Assembly (NCBI RefSeq): GCF_002056795.1
Contig: NZ_CP020104.1
Location: forward strand, 1,127,001-1,191,000
Direction: 5' to 3'
Source: Spirosoma aerolatum
GTDB lineage: Bacteria > Bacteroidota > Bacteroidia > Cytophagales > Spirosomataceae
DNA: 64,000 bases
This document shows positions 51,537 through 59,378 of this stretch, piece by piece. The notes beneath the pieces are model-generated. The model made no database searches, was not told where the DNA came from, and saw only the letters and a program-made list of their open reading frames with translations. The position numbers and the translations under genes are program-made. The stretch's first letter is position 1, and every line of letters starts with the position of its first letter.

Positions 51537-51887
51537 AATTGAATTTCACGAATTGAGGCTAAAATGTTGTTTTTCTTAGCCCACATTTGTACTTTTACGA
51601 ACACAATGGCCAGCCGCCACCCGTTGGCCAGATTTTTCGGCGTTTTTCCGCCTTCTATTAGACAGCTACTGGGCCTCCCAGTCTCCTACTACTGACTCAA
51701 CGAATTCAACGATTGGTTCTTTTATAACGATCGTTTCTTGAAAATACGTTAGCACTGTTCAGCAAAGAGTTTTTAATGCGGCTGCTGAATGAGTGGGTTG
51801 TTGCACGGAAGTATAAAGCCGCGTATGTATCGAGTGCCGTTCAGGCTGAGCGGCTGAGTAGGTATCCATCATAACCCATAGTTGTTA
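51537..51887. other. Intergenic region between divergent GH20 and transglycosylase genes
   Basis: 351 bases without a gene, a repeat or a strong hairpin that I can see. Promoter elements for the two flanking genes are expected, but none matches TAnnTTTG well. Confidence 0.5.
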
Positions 51888-53219
51888 ATGGCGAAACTAT
51901 CCCTGATAGTGGCGGCTGGACTTGTCGGCGTCACGTTAACGTTTTCATCGGCAGTTGCCCAAACTAACTCACTACTTGCCCTAAATGTTGCTGCGCCTGT
52001 AAAAGCGCTGGCTACTCACCTGAAAGGGTCCAGCATCGATGAAAACCCGGTCCATTTTTGTGGGGAAATTATTCCAACCAATCAACCTGCCATTGTACAG
52101 CGCTGGATTCGGACGCTGAACCAGCAAGCTTCTTATGCTGAAGATCTCACTATATTAAAACGACGGGCGGCCGTTGTGTTTCCCCTCATTGAGCCTATTC
52201 TGAAGCAATACCGGATTCCATCTGATTTTAAGTTTCTTCCCTTGCTTGAGAGTGCTGTTACCAACCACGCCGTGTCGCGGAAAGGGGCGGCCGGTTTTTG
52301 GCAGTTGATGCCCCAAACGGCCCAGTCGCTTGGCTTAAGTGTATCGCATCGGCGTGATGAACGGTTCAATCTGGTCAAAGCGACTCACGCAGCCTGTCGG
52401 TATATCAATGATTTATACGACCAGTTGGGCTCCTGGATGCTGGTTGCTACAGCCTATAATGCGGGGCCTAATTACATCCAGCAGCTCAGCCGCCAGCACC
52501 CCAACGTGCACCCCATGGCGTTGCCGTATCGCGCTGCCGAAACGAAAGCGTATTTGTATCAGACAGTTGCTATTAAGGAACTCCTTACCCGACCGCAAAA
52601 TTATCGGGATCGCTTAAGTAGTCGGCATTTGGCTGCTCTTAGCGATGGTCTGGAAGCTATTGCATCGGCCGAGCGGGCAACTATCTTGTCTTCGTTTGAT
52701 ATTGATGAAAAAACGTTTGAAAGTCTGGCGTCCAATCGATTGTCAACGACTGGTGAAGATGATGGCCCCGTGTTCGTGACTGATTCAACAACCAACGTTG
52801 TACTATTGACTGACGACGAAGAACCAGAAACTGACCTAAAACCTGAAACATCGGAAACAACAGAACAACCCGTTGCATCTGCCGGGAAAATAGTGTCACC
52901 ATCGACGTCTGTTATCCGGTTGGTGACCCGGAGCCTGAGCGAAGGCCCATTAACAGAAGGGCAACTCTGTATGTTTCAGGTGGTCCAGCCTGTTACGCTC
53001 AATGGCCGCACTTTTGCCGTTGGCGATCTGATTCAGGCGCATATCGAGATCATTGATCCGGGCTCGGGTCGGGTTTTTCTTCGCACCGACCGCTTGACTT
53101 CCGCTCAAACTCAGCAGGTTTCTCCCCTAAAACTGGTCGCTACTGAACAGCCCAAACAACCCGGTGTGTCCCGCCCATCCCGGCTGGATGGCTGGCAATT
53201 GACGTGGGAGGAATTGTAA
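51888..53219 (+). CDS. Lytic transglycosylase (MltD/Slt-type) with unidentified C-terminal domain
   Basis: 443 residues from ATG at 51888. Signal peptide (LVGVTLTFSSAVAQ). The Slt catalytic domain (about 95-235) has the catalytic Glu in LPLLESAVTNHAVS, then GAAGFWQLMPQTAQSLGL and VATAYNAGPNYIQQL. It cleaves peptidoglycan glycan strands with formation of anhydro-MurNAc. There are no LysM modules; instead residues about 340-440 form an uncharacterised beta-rich domain (GQLCMFQVVQPVTLNGRTFAVGDLI, HIEIIDPGSGRVFL). A TTG two codons earlier is possible. Its stop codon is directly followed by a perfect 33-bp hairpin. Confidence 0.87.
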   Translation: MAKLSLIVAAGLVGVTLTFSSAVAQTNSLLALNVAAPVKALATHLKGSSIDENPVHFCGEIIPTNQPAIVQRWIRTLNQQASYAEDLTILKRRAAVVFPLIEPILKQYRIPSDFKFLPLLESAVTNHAVSRKGAAGFWQLMPQTAQSLGLSVSHRRDERFNLVKATHAACRYINDLYDQLGSWMLVATAYNAGPNYIQQLSRQHPNVHPMALPYRAAETKAYLYQTVAIKELLTRPQNYRDRLSSRHLAALSDGLEAIASAERATILSSFDIDEKTFESLASNRLSTTGEDDGPVFVTDSTTNVVLLTDDEEPETDLKPETSETTEQPVASAGKIVSPSTSVIRLVTRSLSEGPLTEGQLCMFQVVQPVTLNGRTFAVGDLIQAHIEIIDPGSGRVFLRTDRLTSAQTQQVSPLKLVATEQPKQPGVSRPSRLDGWQLTWEEL

Positions 53220-53221
53220 TG

Positions 53222-53299
53222 ATTGAATGATTGAGTTGTTGAATGATTGAATAGCGGACGAATACCCTATTCAATCATTCAACAACTCAATCATTCAAT
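53222..53299. repeat. Perfect 33-bp inverted repeat of ATTGAATG words
   Basis: 33 bases at 53222-53254 pair exactly with 53267-53299; loop 12 nt. The arms are themselves repeats of (TTGAATGA). It separates the convergent transglycosylase and thrB genes and overlaps the last four codons and stop of thrB. Confidence 0.85.
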
Positions 53300-54222
53300 A
53301 CTTTCGGTCCTAGTTTGTTGATTTCGGATACGTAGGCTTCGCTGGTGATACCGACCGATAAGAAGGCTTGTTGCATGGCGGCACCGATCTGTTCGGCCGT
53401 TTGTGCATCCCGGCTGAGGGCAAACATCGAAGGGCCTGAACCAGAAATACTACAGCCTAATGCACCATTATCCAGAGCTGCCTGTTTGGCCTCGTTAAAT
53501 TCAGGAATCAGAATGGAACGTACCGGCTCAATAATCACATCGACCAGTGAGCGGCTGATTAGGTCGTAATCCGGGGTCATCAAACCCGCGATTAGTCCGG
53601 CTACATTACCCATCTGGGTTATGGTATTTTTTAGCGAAACCTCATTCTTCAGAATGAATCGGGCGTCTTTCGTATTGACCTCAATGTCAGGATGAACGAG
53701 TGTGCAATATAAGTTGGCCGGGGTATCGATCCGAATGACATCCAGGGGCTGATAGCTGCGAACAACTACAAAACCACCCAGCAAGGAAGGACCAACATTG
53801 TCGGCATGGGCTGATCCGCAGGCAATTCGTTCGCCTTCCATCGCAAAGGGCAGCAGTTTCATAACAGGTAGCGGCCGCCCAAGAAGTTCGTTGACCGCAA
53901 ACACACCGGCTACCGCACTGGCTGCACTAGAACCGAGCCCACTACCGAGTGGCATTTGTTTATGCAGCACAATATCGAGGCCGAGATCGGTTCGGTTGAT
54001 ATGGTTGAGGTAGGTCTGTATCGAAATGCCAGCTGTGTTGCGGCTCGCTTCACGCGGTAAACGACCTTCATCACCCAGAATATCGGTAATTCGAACGCCG
54101 GGTTCCTCGCTAATAGTAAGGGTAATTTGATCGCCGGGGTTATCAACAGCAAATCCAAAAATATCGAACCCGCAGGCCACATTGGCCACCGTAGCGGGAG
54201 CAAACACACGAATAGAATCCAC
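53287..54222 (-). CDS. thrB: Homoserine kinase
   Basis: A GHMP-family kinase of about 311 residues that phosphorylates homoserine for threonine synthesis. Motifs: VRVFAPATVANVACGFD at the N terminus, the phosphate loop PLGSGLGSSAASAVAGV, and the C-terminal GCSISGSGPSMFAL. The start is moved: the frame is open to a TTG at 54246, but that TTG lies inside the TACCTTTG promoter element. GTG at 54220-54222 (V/M-DSIRVFAPAT) is the first usable codon and gives the usual short N terminus. The last codons (VLND) are encoded by the hairpin repeat. thrA and thrC are not in the window. Confidence 0.9.
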   Translation of the reverse strand: MDSIRVFAPATVANVACGFDIFGFAVDNPGDQITLTISEEPGVRITDILGDEGRLPREASRNTAGISIQTYLNHINRTDLGLDIVLHKQMPLGSGLGSSAASAVAGVFAVNELLGRPLPVMKLLPFAMEGERIACGSAHADNVGPSLLGGFVVVRSYQPLDVIRIDTPANLYCTLVHPDIEVNTKDARFILKNEVSLKNTITQMGNVAGLIAGLMTPDYDLISRSLVDVIIEPVRSILIPEFNEAKQAALDNGALGCSISGSGPSMFALSRDAQTAEQIGAAMQQAFLSVGITSEAYVSEINKLGPKVLND

Positions 54223-54243
54223 GATAGAAGAATCAACGAAGCG

Positions 54244-54272
54244 CAAAGGTAAGCATTTGCCCCAAAAATCAA
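54244..54272 (-). promoter_or_regulatory. Promoter of thrB
   Basis: On the minus strand, TTG (54270-54272) and TACCTTTG (54244-54251) are 18 nt apart. The transcript should start near 54237, about 15 nt before the GTG start. Confidence 0.65.
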
Positions 54273-54338
54273 GGTTTGTGGCTTTTTGGGTTGCGTACCA
54301 ATTCGTTAGTGGATGAGGATGACCCCAAATCAGGCATT

Positions 54339-54758
54339 CTATTTGATTCGTAAAAAGCCTAAATGGCAGCCTTCATAGCAAGACTGATATAAGCGGAGCG
54401 TATCGCCGTTTAAGACAATCCGTTCACTATAGTTGGCCGTACTAGGCAAAAATCGGATAAGAATTTCGCTCCCGGTTGTGTCGATTCGGAACTGGCTGAA
54501 TGGCTGATAATTGATCAGACCACTGCCCTGAACCTGTAAATGCCCATTGGCCGAAAACGTTAGTGTCTGCGCTGGTTTAGCAGGAATCTGATCGATATAA
54601 TAACCTGCCCCAGGTGAGTAGCCTCGTTCAAACCATTGCCAGGTTCCGGGCAGGCCCTGCCCAGCTACAGGAGTAATTGGGTCGTCGGGAATTATATCTT
54701 CTGACAATTGGCATTGGGTTAGGCAGAAAAGCAGTAAGAGGGAGAGCAAACGATTCAT
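54339..54758 (-). CDS. Small lipoprotein of unknown function
   Basis: 139 residues, lipobox LLLLFCLTQC (Cys 16). The mature part is beta-rich with lipocalin-like hints: GTWQWFERG near the N terminus, AQTLTFSANGHLQV, and ERIVLNGDTLRLYQSC. Such small calycin-like lipoproteins are common in Bacteroidota and unnamed. A CYEGC pair near the C terminus could form a disulphide. No recognisable promoter. Confidence 0.65.
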   Translation of the reverse strand: MNRLLSLLLLFCLTQCQLSEDIIPDDPITPVAGQGLPGTWQWFERGYSPGAGYYIDQIPAKPAQTLTFSANGHLQVQGSGLINYQPFSQFRIDTTGSEILIRFLPSTANYSERIVLNGDTLRLYQSCYEGCHLGFLRIK

Positions 54759-54995
54759 AACGCTTCGAATTTCTAATAAGATTCGATTGGTTCGCTATTG
54801 GTTGGAAGCTCTCAGGCTGCGTATAAGGGTTATTACTTATGATTTGCCCAGTTAATCGACTGATTTATAATGTTTTATCATTGGATAGTTTTGGATTAAT
54901 TTTTTATTTAAGCTGCCACATTATTCTACTTGCTCGCGTAAAGTTTTTACAGAACCTAAAATGAAGTACTGATTTATTTCCTAAACGATACGTCA

Positions 54996-55355
54996 ATGAA
55001 GAAATTAATTGTATCAGGCTGTGTAGTGACCGCTTTGCTGGTTGGGTATGCCTGCACCAAAAGCTCGGATCTGTCGCCCGATTCGACGAGTGCGGCCCGC
55101 ACTCGTGCTACGACCAGTGGAACGGCTACAGGCCCTCATTCGGGTACCGATACGCCCCCACATAGCGGTACGGATGGGCATGGTCCCGGTAGGCCCCACC
55201 CTCCGCATAGTGGCACGGCTACTCCCCCCACTTCAGGCACCGATACACCTCCTCACAGTGGTACGAATGGCCCACCGCATAGTGGTACAGCCACCCCGCC
55301 CGCTAGTGGAACCGGTGGACCGGGCCACCCACCTCATGGCCCCAAACATGGCTAG
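54996..55355 (+). CDS. Lipoprotein with PHSGT octapeptide repeats
   Basis: 119 residues. Lipoprotein signal (VVTALLVGYAC, Cys 20), then a disordered tail built from about seven imperfect octapeptide repeats of the type PPHSGTxT (PHSGTDTP, PHSGTATP, PTSGTDTP, PHSGTNGP, PASGTGGP) ending in HPPHGPKHG. Eleven or more His residues could bind metals such as Zn, Cu or Ni. The composition is unlike its neighbours. I do not recognise a family. It ends in a very strong shared terminator. Confidence 0.65.
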   Translation: MKKLIVSGCVVTALLVGYACTKSSDLSPDSTSAARTRATTSGTATGPHSGTDTPPHSGTDGHGPGRPHPPHSGTATPPTSGTDTPPHSGTNGPPHSGTATPPASGTGGPGHPPHGPKHG

Positions 55356-55357
55356 TT

Positions 55358-55416
55358 AATTCGTTTAAAAAAACAGCCTGACTCAACATGAGTCAGGCTG
55401 TTTTTTTAAACGAATT
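55358..55416. terminator. Bidirectional terminator, 27-bp perfect stem
   Basis: AATTCGTTTAAAAAAACAGC... (55358-55384) pairs without mismatch with 55390-55416; loop 5 nt. A/T-rich outer and GC-rich inner parts serve both convergent genes. Confidence 0.9.
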
Positions 55417-55424
55417 GCCCCGAG

Positions 55425-55904
55425 TTATTCACCAAACAACTGGTTCCAAACACTTTTGGCTTTTTCTTTGGCAACTTCGATCTGGAGAGCAGCTTCAGCC
55501 TTTAGTTCATCCAGCTTAGCCTGAGCGGCCTCGAGTTGTACGGCGGCATCAGCTTTCAACTCATCGAATTTGTCTTCGGCTGCGTCCGATAGTTCATCGG
55601 CCTTGGCCGAGGCAGCGGCAAAAACGGTTTCGGCCTGAGCCTGTAAATTAGCCAGATTTTCGGCTGTCGACGCTTTGGCGGCTTCAAAATGCTCCGTTGC
55701 CTTGGCTTTGATCCCTTCGATGTCAATGTCTTTGCCAAATTCCTGGGCCTGAGCCACCAGTTTATCTTTCAGTTCGTCGAGCTGGGCAGCCGTGGCATCG
55801 AGGTGCTGGCTGGCTTCTGTTTTGAACGCTTCTAGCTTTTCAGCGGCTGTTGCTTTAGCGGCCTGTGCCTGCTCGGTAGCCTTAGCCTTATCATTCGTAT
55901 CCAT
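55425..55904 (-). CDS. Long helical repeat protein (apolipoprotein/LEA-like)
   Basis: 159 residues from ATG at 55904 (the frame runs on to 56045 but that part is Phe/Pro/Ser-rich and improbable). Almost all helix with A, K, E and D dominant and an 11-residue-type periodicity: AKATEQAQAAKATAAEKLEAFK, ATAAQLDELKDKL, KADELSDAAEDKFDELKADAAVQLEAAQAKLDELKAEA. It has no signal peptide or membrane helix. Resembles stress-associated late-embryogenesis or apolipoprotein-like proteins; the function is inferred from composition only. It shares the terminator with the His-rich lipoprotein. Confidence 0.7.
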   Translation of the reverse strand: MDTNDKAKATEQAQAAKATAAEKLEAFKTEASQHLDATAAQLDELKDKLVAQAQEFGKDIDIEGIKAKATEHFEAAKASTAENLANLQAQAETVFAAASAKADELSDAAEDKFDELKADAAVQLEAAQAKLDELKAEAALQIEVAKEKAKSVWNQLFGE

Positions 55905-56055
55905 AGGATGTTTTGTGGGATGTTGGTAATGGGCGAAAGTTGACGAGAAACAAGAGGAAAAGCAAGGAGAAGAGGGAGGAAAGGAGATAGGGCAGGAGAG
56001 GAAGAAATGAGGAGGGATAAAAGGCGTTAGTAACGGCCTTTCCATCCTTTCTTCT

Positions 56056-56622
56056 TTAGCCTAATCGTCTTACGATTAAATTATTAACTAATTCGAACAG
56101 ACCAGCGGGTTTGAGGGTACGCCAGTTGGCAATGTCGAGCGTACCACCGAAGTTGATATAGTAATCGAGATGGTATTTTTTCCATTCACGTTCAATGAAC
56201 TCCGGCGAATGAATGGCCGCAATCCAGCCGTCTTCCACATCTTCGAACCACTCCTCGTAATAGCTGTCGTCGGAGCCGTGGAAGTTGAGGATATTTTCTG
56301 TGACGAGAATAAAATACTTAATTCCCTCATCGACAAGCGGATCGACCACCTGGCGTTTCAAATACATGATATCGTTGTGTAAGGTGTCGTTCCATTCGCC
56401 AAACAGTTCGATAACCACAAATTCACGGTCGTAATTGGCGAACAGAATCTTGCAATACAGCGTTTCGGAGCCTATTTCATCCCATAGTGGGTGGATGTAA
56501 TAGCCGTAAATCGTGTTCTCGTATTGCTGCATATTGTACTCACGCTCGTGAAACGGCGAACGGTCGTCTTCCGAAGCATTGTAGTACTTTTCCCAACCAT
56601 AAAAAGGCTCAATGTCTTGCAT
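56056..56622 (-). CDS. Conserved hypothetical protein, acidic and aromatic-rich
   Basis: 188 residues, no signal peptide, unusually rich in Tyr, Trp, Asp and Glu (YGWEKYYNASEDDRSPFHEREYN, DDSYYEEWFEDVEDGWIAA). The middle has an alternating strand/helix pattern (ETLYCKILFANYDREFVVIELFGEW, IKYFILVTENILNFHG), compatible with an alpha/beta fold. I do not recognise the family. Its 151-nt left gap holds only the end of the helical-repeat frame; the right side is a word-repeat hairpin. Confidence 0.65.
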   Translation of the reverse strand: MQDIEPFYGWEKYYNASEDDRSPFHEREYNMQQYENTIYGYYIHPLWDEIGSETLYCKILFANYDREFVVIELFGEWNDTLHNDIMYLKRQVVDPLVDEGIKYFILVTENILNFHGSDDSYYEEWFEDVEDGWIAAIHSPEFIEREWKKYHLDYYINFGGTLDIANWRTLKPAGLFELVNNLIVRRLG

Positions 56623-56630
56623 TTTTTAAA

Positions 56631-56689
56631 GAGCGAATGAGTGAAAGAGTGGATGAGTGGGTCGCAGAAGAGCTTTCACTCATTCGCTC
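56631..56689. repeat. Inverted repeat of GAGCGAATGAGTGAAAG words
   Basis: 17 bases at 56631-56647 pair exactly with 56673-56689; weaker pairing extends to about 56624 and 56710. Same word style as the repeat at 23477. It lies in the gap between divergent genes and not at a 3' end. Confidence 0.75.
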
Positions 56690-56765
56690 ATTCGCTCGTC
56701 CACTCTTTAAATCGGTAACTCAATTTACAACGAATTGGTTGACTGAATCGCGTATTTTGCAGGAT

Positions 56766-57332
56766 ATGGAAAAGTTGTTTTGCCAACTCGGCGTATTGGT
56801 TAAGCTTACGCCAGAAGCGCAGGCCGCGTTAGGACGCTTATTCACTCCTGAGGCCATCGCCAAACATGATTTCTTTGTACGCGCTGGCGACACCACCCAT
56901 AGCGTCGCCTTTGTCATGAGTGGGATCTTTCGCTGTTTCGCTACGTCGCCTGATGGTGTCGAATACAACAAAACGTTTTTCATCGAAAATGATCTGATGG
57001 GCATTTATTATGCTCTGTTGCTTAATCGCCCAAGTCCGTTGTCAGTCCAGGCCTTAACTCCTTGTTCGGTATTGATAGCCGATTTTCGACAGATTGAAGC
57101 GTTGTACGATGAACACCCAACCCTGGAACGACTGGCTCGTAAGCAAGCCGAACACCTGTTTCTGATTAAAGAACAGCGCGAAATCGATCTGGTCATGCTG
57201 GATGCCAAAGCGCGTTACGAAAAATTTCAGCGCAATTTTCCTGCAATCGAACAGGCCGTTCCGCAGTACCACATTGCCTCGCATCTGGGCATTACACCAA
57301 CGCAGCTAAGCCGAATCCGGGCTGATCGGTAA
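56766..57332 (+). CDS. Crp/Fnr family transcriptional regulator
   Basis: 188 residues from ATG at 56766 (the open frame begins at 56487, but that part covers the repeat and has no meaning). Cyclic-nucleotide-like beta-roll domain: FVRAGDTTHSVAFVMSGIFRCF and NDLMGIYYALLLN. A C-terminal helix-turn-helix follows: QYHIASHLGITPTQLSRIR. No Cys cluster for an Fe-S centre, so it is of the FixK/Dnr-like general type; the effector is unknown. It lies before darcynin and two SDR genes in the same direction and probably controls them. Confidence 0.88.
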   Translation: MEKLFCQLGVLVKLTPEAQAALGRLFTPEAIAKHDFFVRAGDTTHSVAFVMSGIFRCFATSPDGVEYNKTFFIENDLMGIYYALLLNRPSPLSVQALTPCSVLIADFRQIEALYDEHPTLERLARKQAEHLFLIKEQREIDLVMLDAKARYEKFQRNFPAIEQAVPQYHIASHLGITPTQLSRIRADR

Positions 57333-57409
57333 ACGCATTTCTTTACCTATGTAAATGTCTGGCTAATTAACGGACGCTTGTTTTGTCGTAACCAATCAAA
57401 ACCTTGTTT

Positions 57410-57760
57410 ATGACAACATACACCATCTCCGTTCTGTACCGGGCCTTACCGGCCTGGTTGAAACTAACACGCGCAGAGCGTAATGCTATTTTTACGGCCG
57501 AAGTAACGCCTGTGCTGGCTAAGTACCAGTCGCAGGTGACGACTCGCTTATTTGATGCTGAGGCCTTTCACGCTCGTGTGTCGGACGTGCTACTAATTTC
57601 CTGTATGGATTTACGCCACTACTATTTTCTGATAGAGTCCCTACGCGATACGTCACTGTTTGGGGAACCCTACATTGAACTGATCGATGTGATTGTGTCG
57701 GTCGAAGACGGTTTTCGGGAATTTGAAGCCAGCCAGCCACGCCATGAAACTAACCAATAA
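57410..57760 (+). CDS. Darcynin family protein
   Basis: 116 residues from ATG at 57410 (MTTYTISVLYRALPAWLKLTR). The sequence follows the darcynin pattern: a strand, PAWLKLTRAERNAIF, EVTPVLAKYQSQVTTRLFDAEAFHARVSDVLL, and a C-terminal FGEPYIELIDVIVSVEDGFREFE. The family adopts a ferredoxin-like (dimeric alpha/beta barrel) fold; no role is established. Its last 17 nt overlap the next gene, which implies translational coupling with the SDR. Confidence 0.82.
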   Translation: MTTYTISVLYRALPAWLKLTRAERNAIFTAEVTPVLAKYQSQVTTRLFDAEAFHARVSDVLLISCMDLRHYYFLIESLRDTSLFGEPYIELIDVIVSVEDGFREFEASQPRHETNQ

Positions 57761-58478
57761 GACTATCCTCATTACGGGCGGAACGTCGGGGGTAGGGCTG
57801 GCGCTTCTGCATAGCCTGTATGGCCGGGGAAATCGACTTATAGTTATTGGACGAAACGAAAAACGAATGGCTGAACTGCGCGACGGGTATCCAGCTGTGA
57901 CGTTTATTCGGTGCAACCTGGCAGTGTCTTCGGAGGTAGCGGACCTGATTCAAACGGTTCAGGAGCGTTTTCCAGACTGCTCGGTTTTGATCAATAACGC
58001 AGGGATACAATTCAATTACCTCCTCGGCGACGACGCTTTGGGACAGTCACGGATTGGTAGTGAAATCCAGATCAATCTGACGACTGCTATTCAACTCTGC
58101 GATGCCTTGCTTCCTCAGTTACGTCAGCAGCCCGAAGCCGCTATTGTAAACATCACGTCGGGATTAGGTATTTCGCCCAAACGGTCGGCTCCGGTTTATT
58201 CGGCTACAAAAGCGGGTTTGCAGGTATTCACGAAAGCCTTACGGTATCAGTTAGAAGATTCAACGGTGCAGGTTGTCGATGTTGTGCTTCCGCTGGTCGA
58301 TACGCCCATGACTACCGGACGAGGCAGAGGAAAGATTTCGCCCGAACAAGTCGCAGATGAACTGATTCGGGGGGTAGAACATGGACGGAAGGTCGTGAAT
58401 GTTGGGAGGGTTAAGTTGTTTCGAATTATTCACCGCCTGGTTCCCGGACTTGCCGACCGGATGCTGAAAAATGGCTGA
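57744..58478 (+). CDS. Short-chain dehydrogenase/reductase (DltE-like)
   Basis: 244 residues from ATG at 57744, inside the end of darcynin. Rossmann nucleotide site TGGTSGVGLALL, the NNAGIQ motif, Ser in NITSGLG and the catalytic Tyr-x3-Lys in PVYSATKAG. The C-terminal VVLPLVDTPMT fits the DltE/oxidoreductase group. It would reduce or oxidise an unknown carbonyl or alcohol with NAD(P). The second SDR follows 29 nt on. Confidence 0.88.
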   Translation: MKLTNKTILITGGTSGVGLALLHSLYGRGNRLIVIGRNEKRMAELRDGYPAVTFIRCNLAVSSEVADLIQTVQERFPDCSVLINNAGIQFNYLLGDDALGQSRIGSEIQINLTTAIQLCDALLPQLRQQPEAAIVNITSGLGISPKRSAPVYSATKAGLQVFTKALRYQLEDSTVQVVDVVLPLVDTPMTTGRGRGKISPEQVADELIRGVEHGRKVVNVGRVKLFRIIHRLVPGLADRMLKNG

Positions 58479-58507
58479 TGAATGCCTGTTCCGCGTAGCT
58501 TTACAGC

Positions 58508-59359
58508 ATGAAATCGCTCAGTAAGACTATTCTGATAACGGGAGTATCGACTGGTATTGGCTATGGAGCCGCCAAACACTTCATCGAACGTGGGTACACG
58601 GTGTTCGGAAGTGTTCGTAACGCGCAGGATGGCGACCGGCTGAAGGCTGAATTTGGCTCTCCGTTTGAACCGCTCGTATTCGATGTGACCGATTCTGAAG
58701 CCGTCTCGAACGCTGCTGATTACCTGACCCAACGACTGGCGGGTAGCGGCCTGGGTGGGTTGGTCAATAATGCGGGCGTTGCTTTTGGTGGGCCTGTACA
58801 GTACCAGCCGATGGATGTTTTCAGGCAGCATTTTGATGTCAACGTGGTTGGTCTGGTGCAGGTAACACAGGCCTTTCTGCCCCTGCTGGGCGCTCGGCCC
58901 GACCACCCCGTTCAACCTGGTCGTATTCTGAATATCAGTTCGGTAAACGGGGAAGTGGCGATTCCTTTTATGAGCGCGTACGTGGGATCGAAGTTTGCCG
59001 TCGAAGGGTTTTCGCATAGTCTGCGCCGGGAACTGGCTTTGTTTGGGATCAAGGTGATCATTGTCGGCCCTGGTGCGGTAAAAACGCCCATTTGGAGTAA
59101 AGGAACGGATATGCGTGCTTATCAGGCTACACCCTATTATCCGGCCATGCAATGGTTTTTGAAGCAGGTCGAAACCTCCGAAGCGAATGGTTTTTCGGTC
59201 GATTACCTGGGTGAACGTATCGTAGCTATTCATGAAGCGGCACGGCCTAAAATCCGCTATGCCATTGTACCGAATAAATTGATAGGCTGGCTAATACCCC
59301 GGCTCCCTGCTCGACTTGTAGACTGGATTGTGGAGCGCATAAGCGGACTGAAAAAATAA
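58508..59359 (+). CDS. Short-chain dehydrogenase/reductase
   Basis: 283 residues. TGVSTGIGYGAAKHF nucleotide site, NNAGVAFGGPVQY, NISSVNGEVAIPF with the catalytic Ser and SAYVGSKFAVEGFSHSLRRELA with the Tyr-x3-Lys pair. The C-terminal extension (about 40 residues beyond the core, with VPNKLIGWLIPRLPARLVDWI) ends in a possible membrane-associating helix. Relationship to the previous SDR is by class only; sequence identity between them is limited. Confidence 0.9.
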   Translation: MKSLSKTILITGVSTGIGYGAAKHFIERGYTVFGSVRNAQDGDRLKAEFGSPFEPLVFDVTDSEAVSNAADYLTQRLAGSGLGGLVNNAGVAFGGPVQYQPMDVFRQHFDVNVVGLVQVTQAFLPLLGARPDHPVQPGRILNISSVNGEVAIPFMSAYVGSKFAVEGFSHSLRRELALFGIKVIIVGPGAVKTPIWSKGTDMRAYQATPYYPAMQWFLKQVETSEANGFSVDYLGERIVAIHEAARPKIRYAIVPNKLIGWLIPRLPARLVDWIVERISGLKK

Positions 59360-59378
59360 TACATATCCAACTACCCAT

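Noticed and set aside
4841..56710. CRISPR array
   Set aside because: The repeats are inverted pairs at separate loci with different words, not direct repeats with regular spacers, and no cas gene is present.
56487..56765. N-terminal extension of the Crp-like protein to 56487
   Set aside because: This part lies over a divergent gene and a hairpin repeat, and the beta-roll domain is complete from 56766.
58430..59233. 267-codon open frame antisense to the second SDR gene
   Set aside because: It is a shadow of the SDR coding frame; its product is low in recognisable motifs while the sense frame is a complete SDR.
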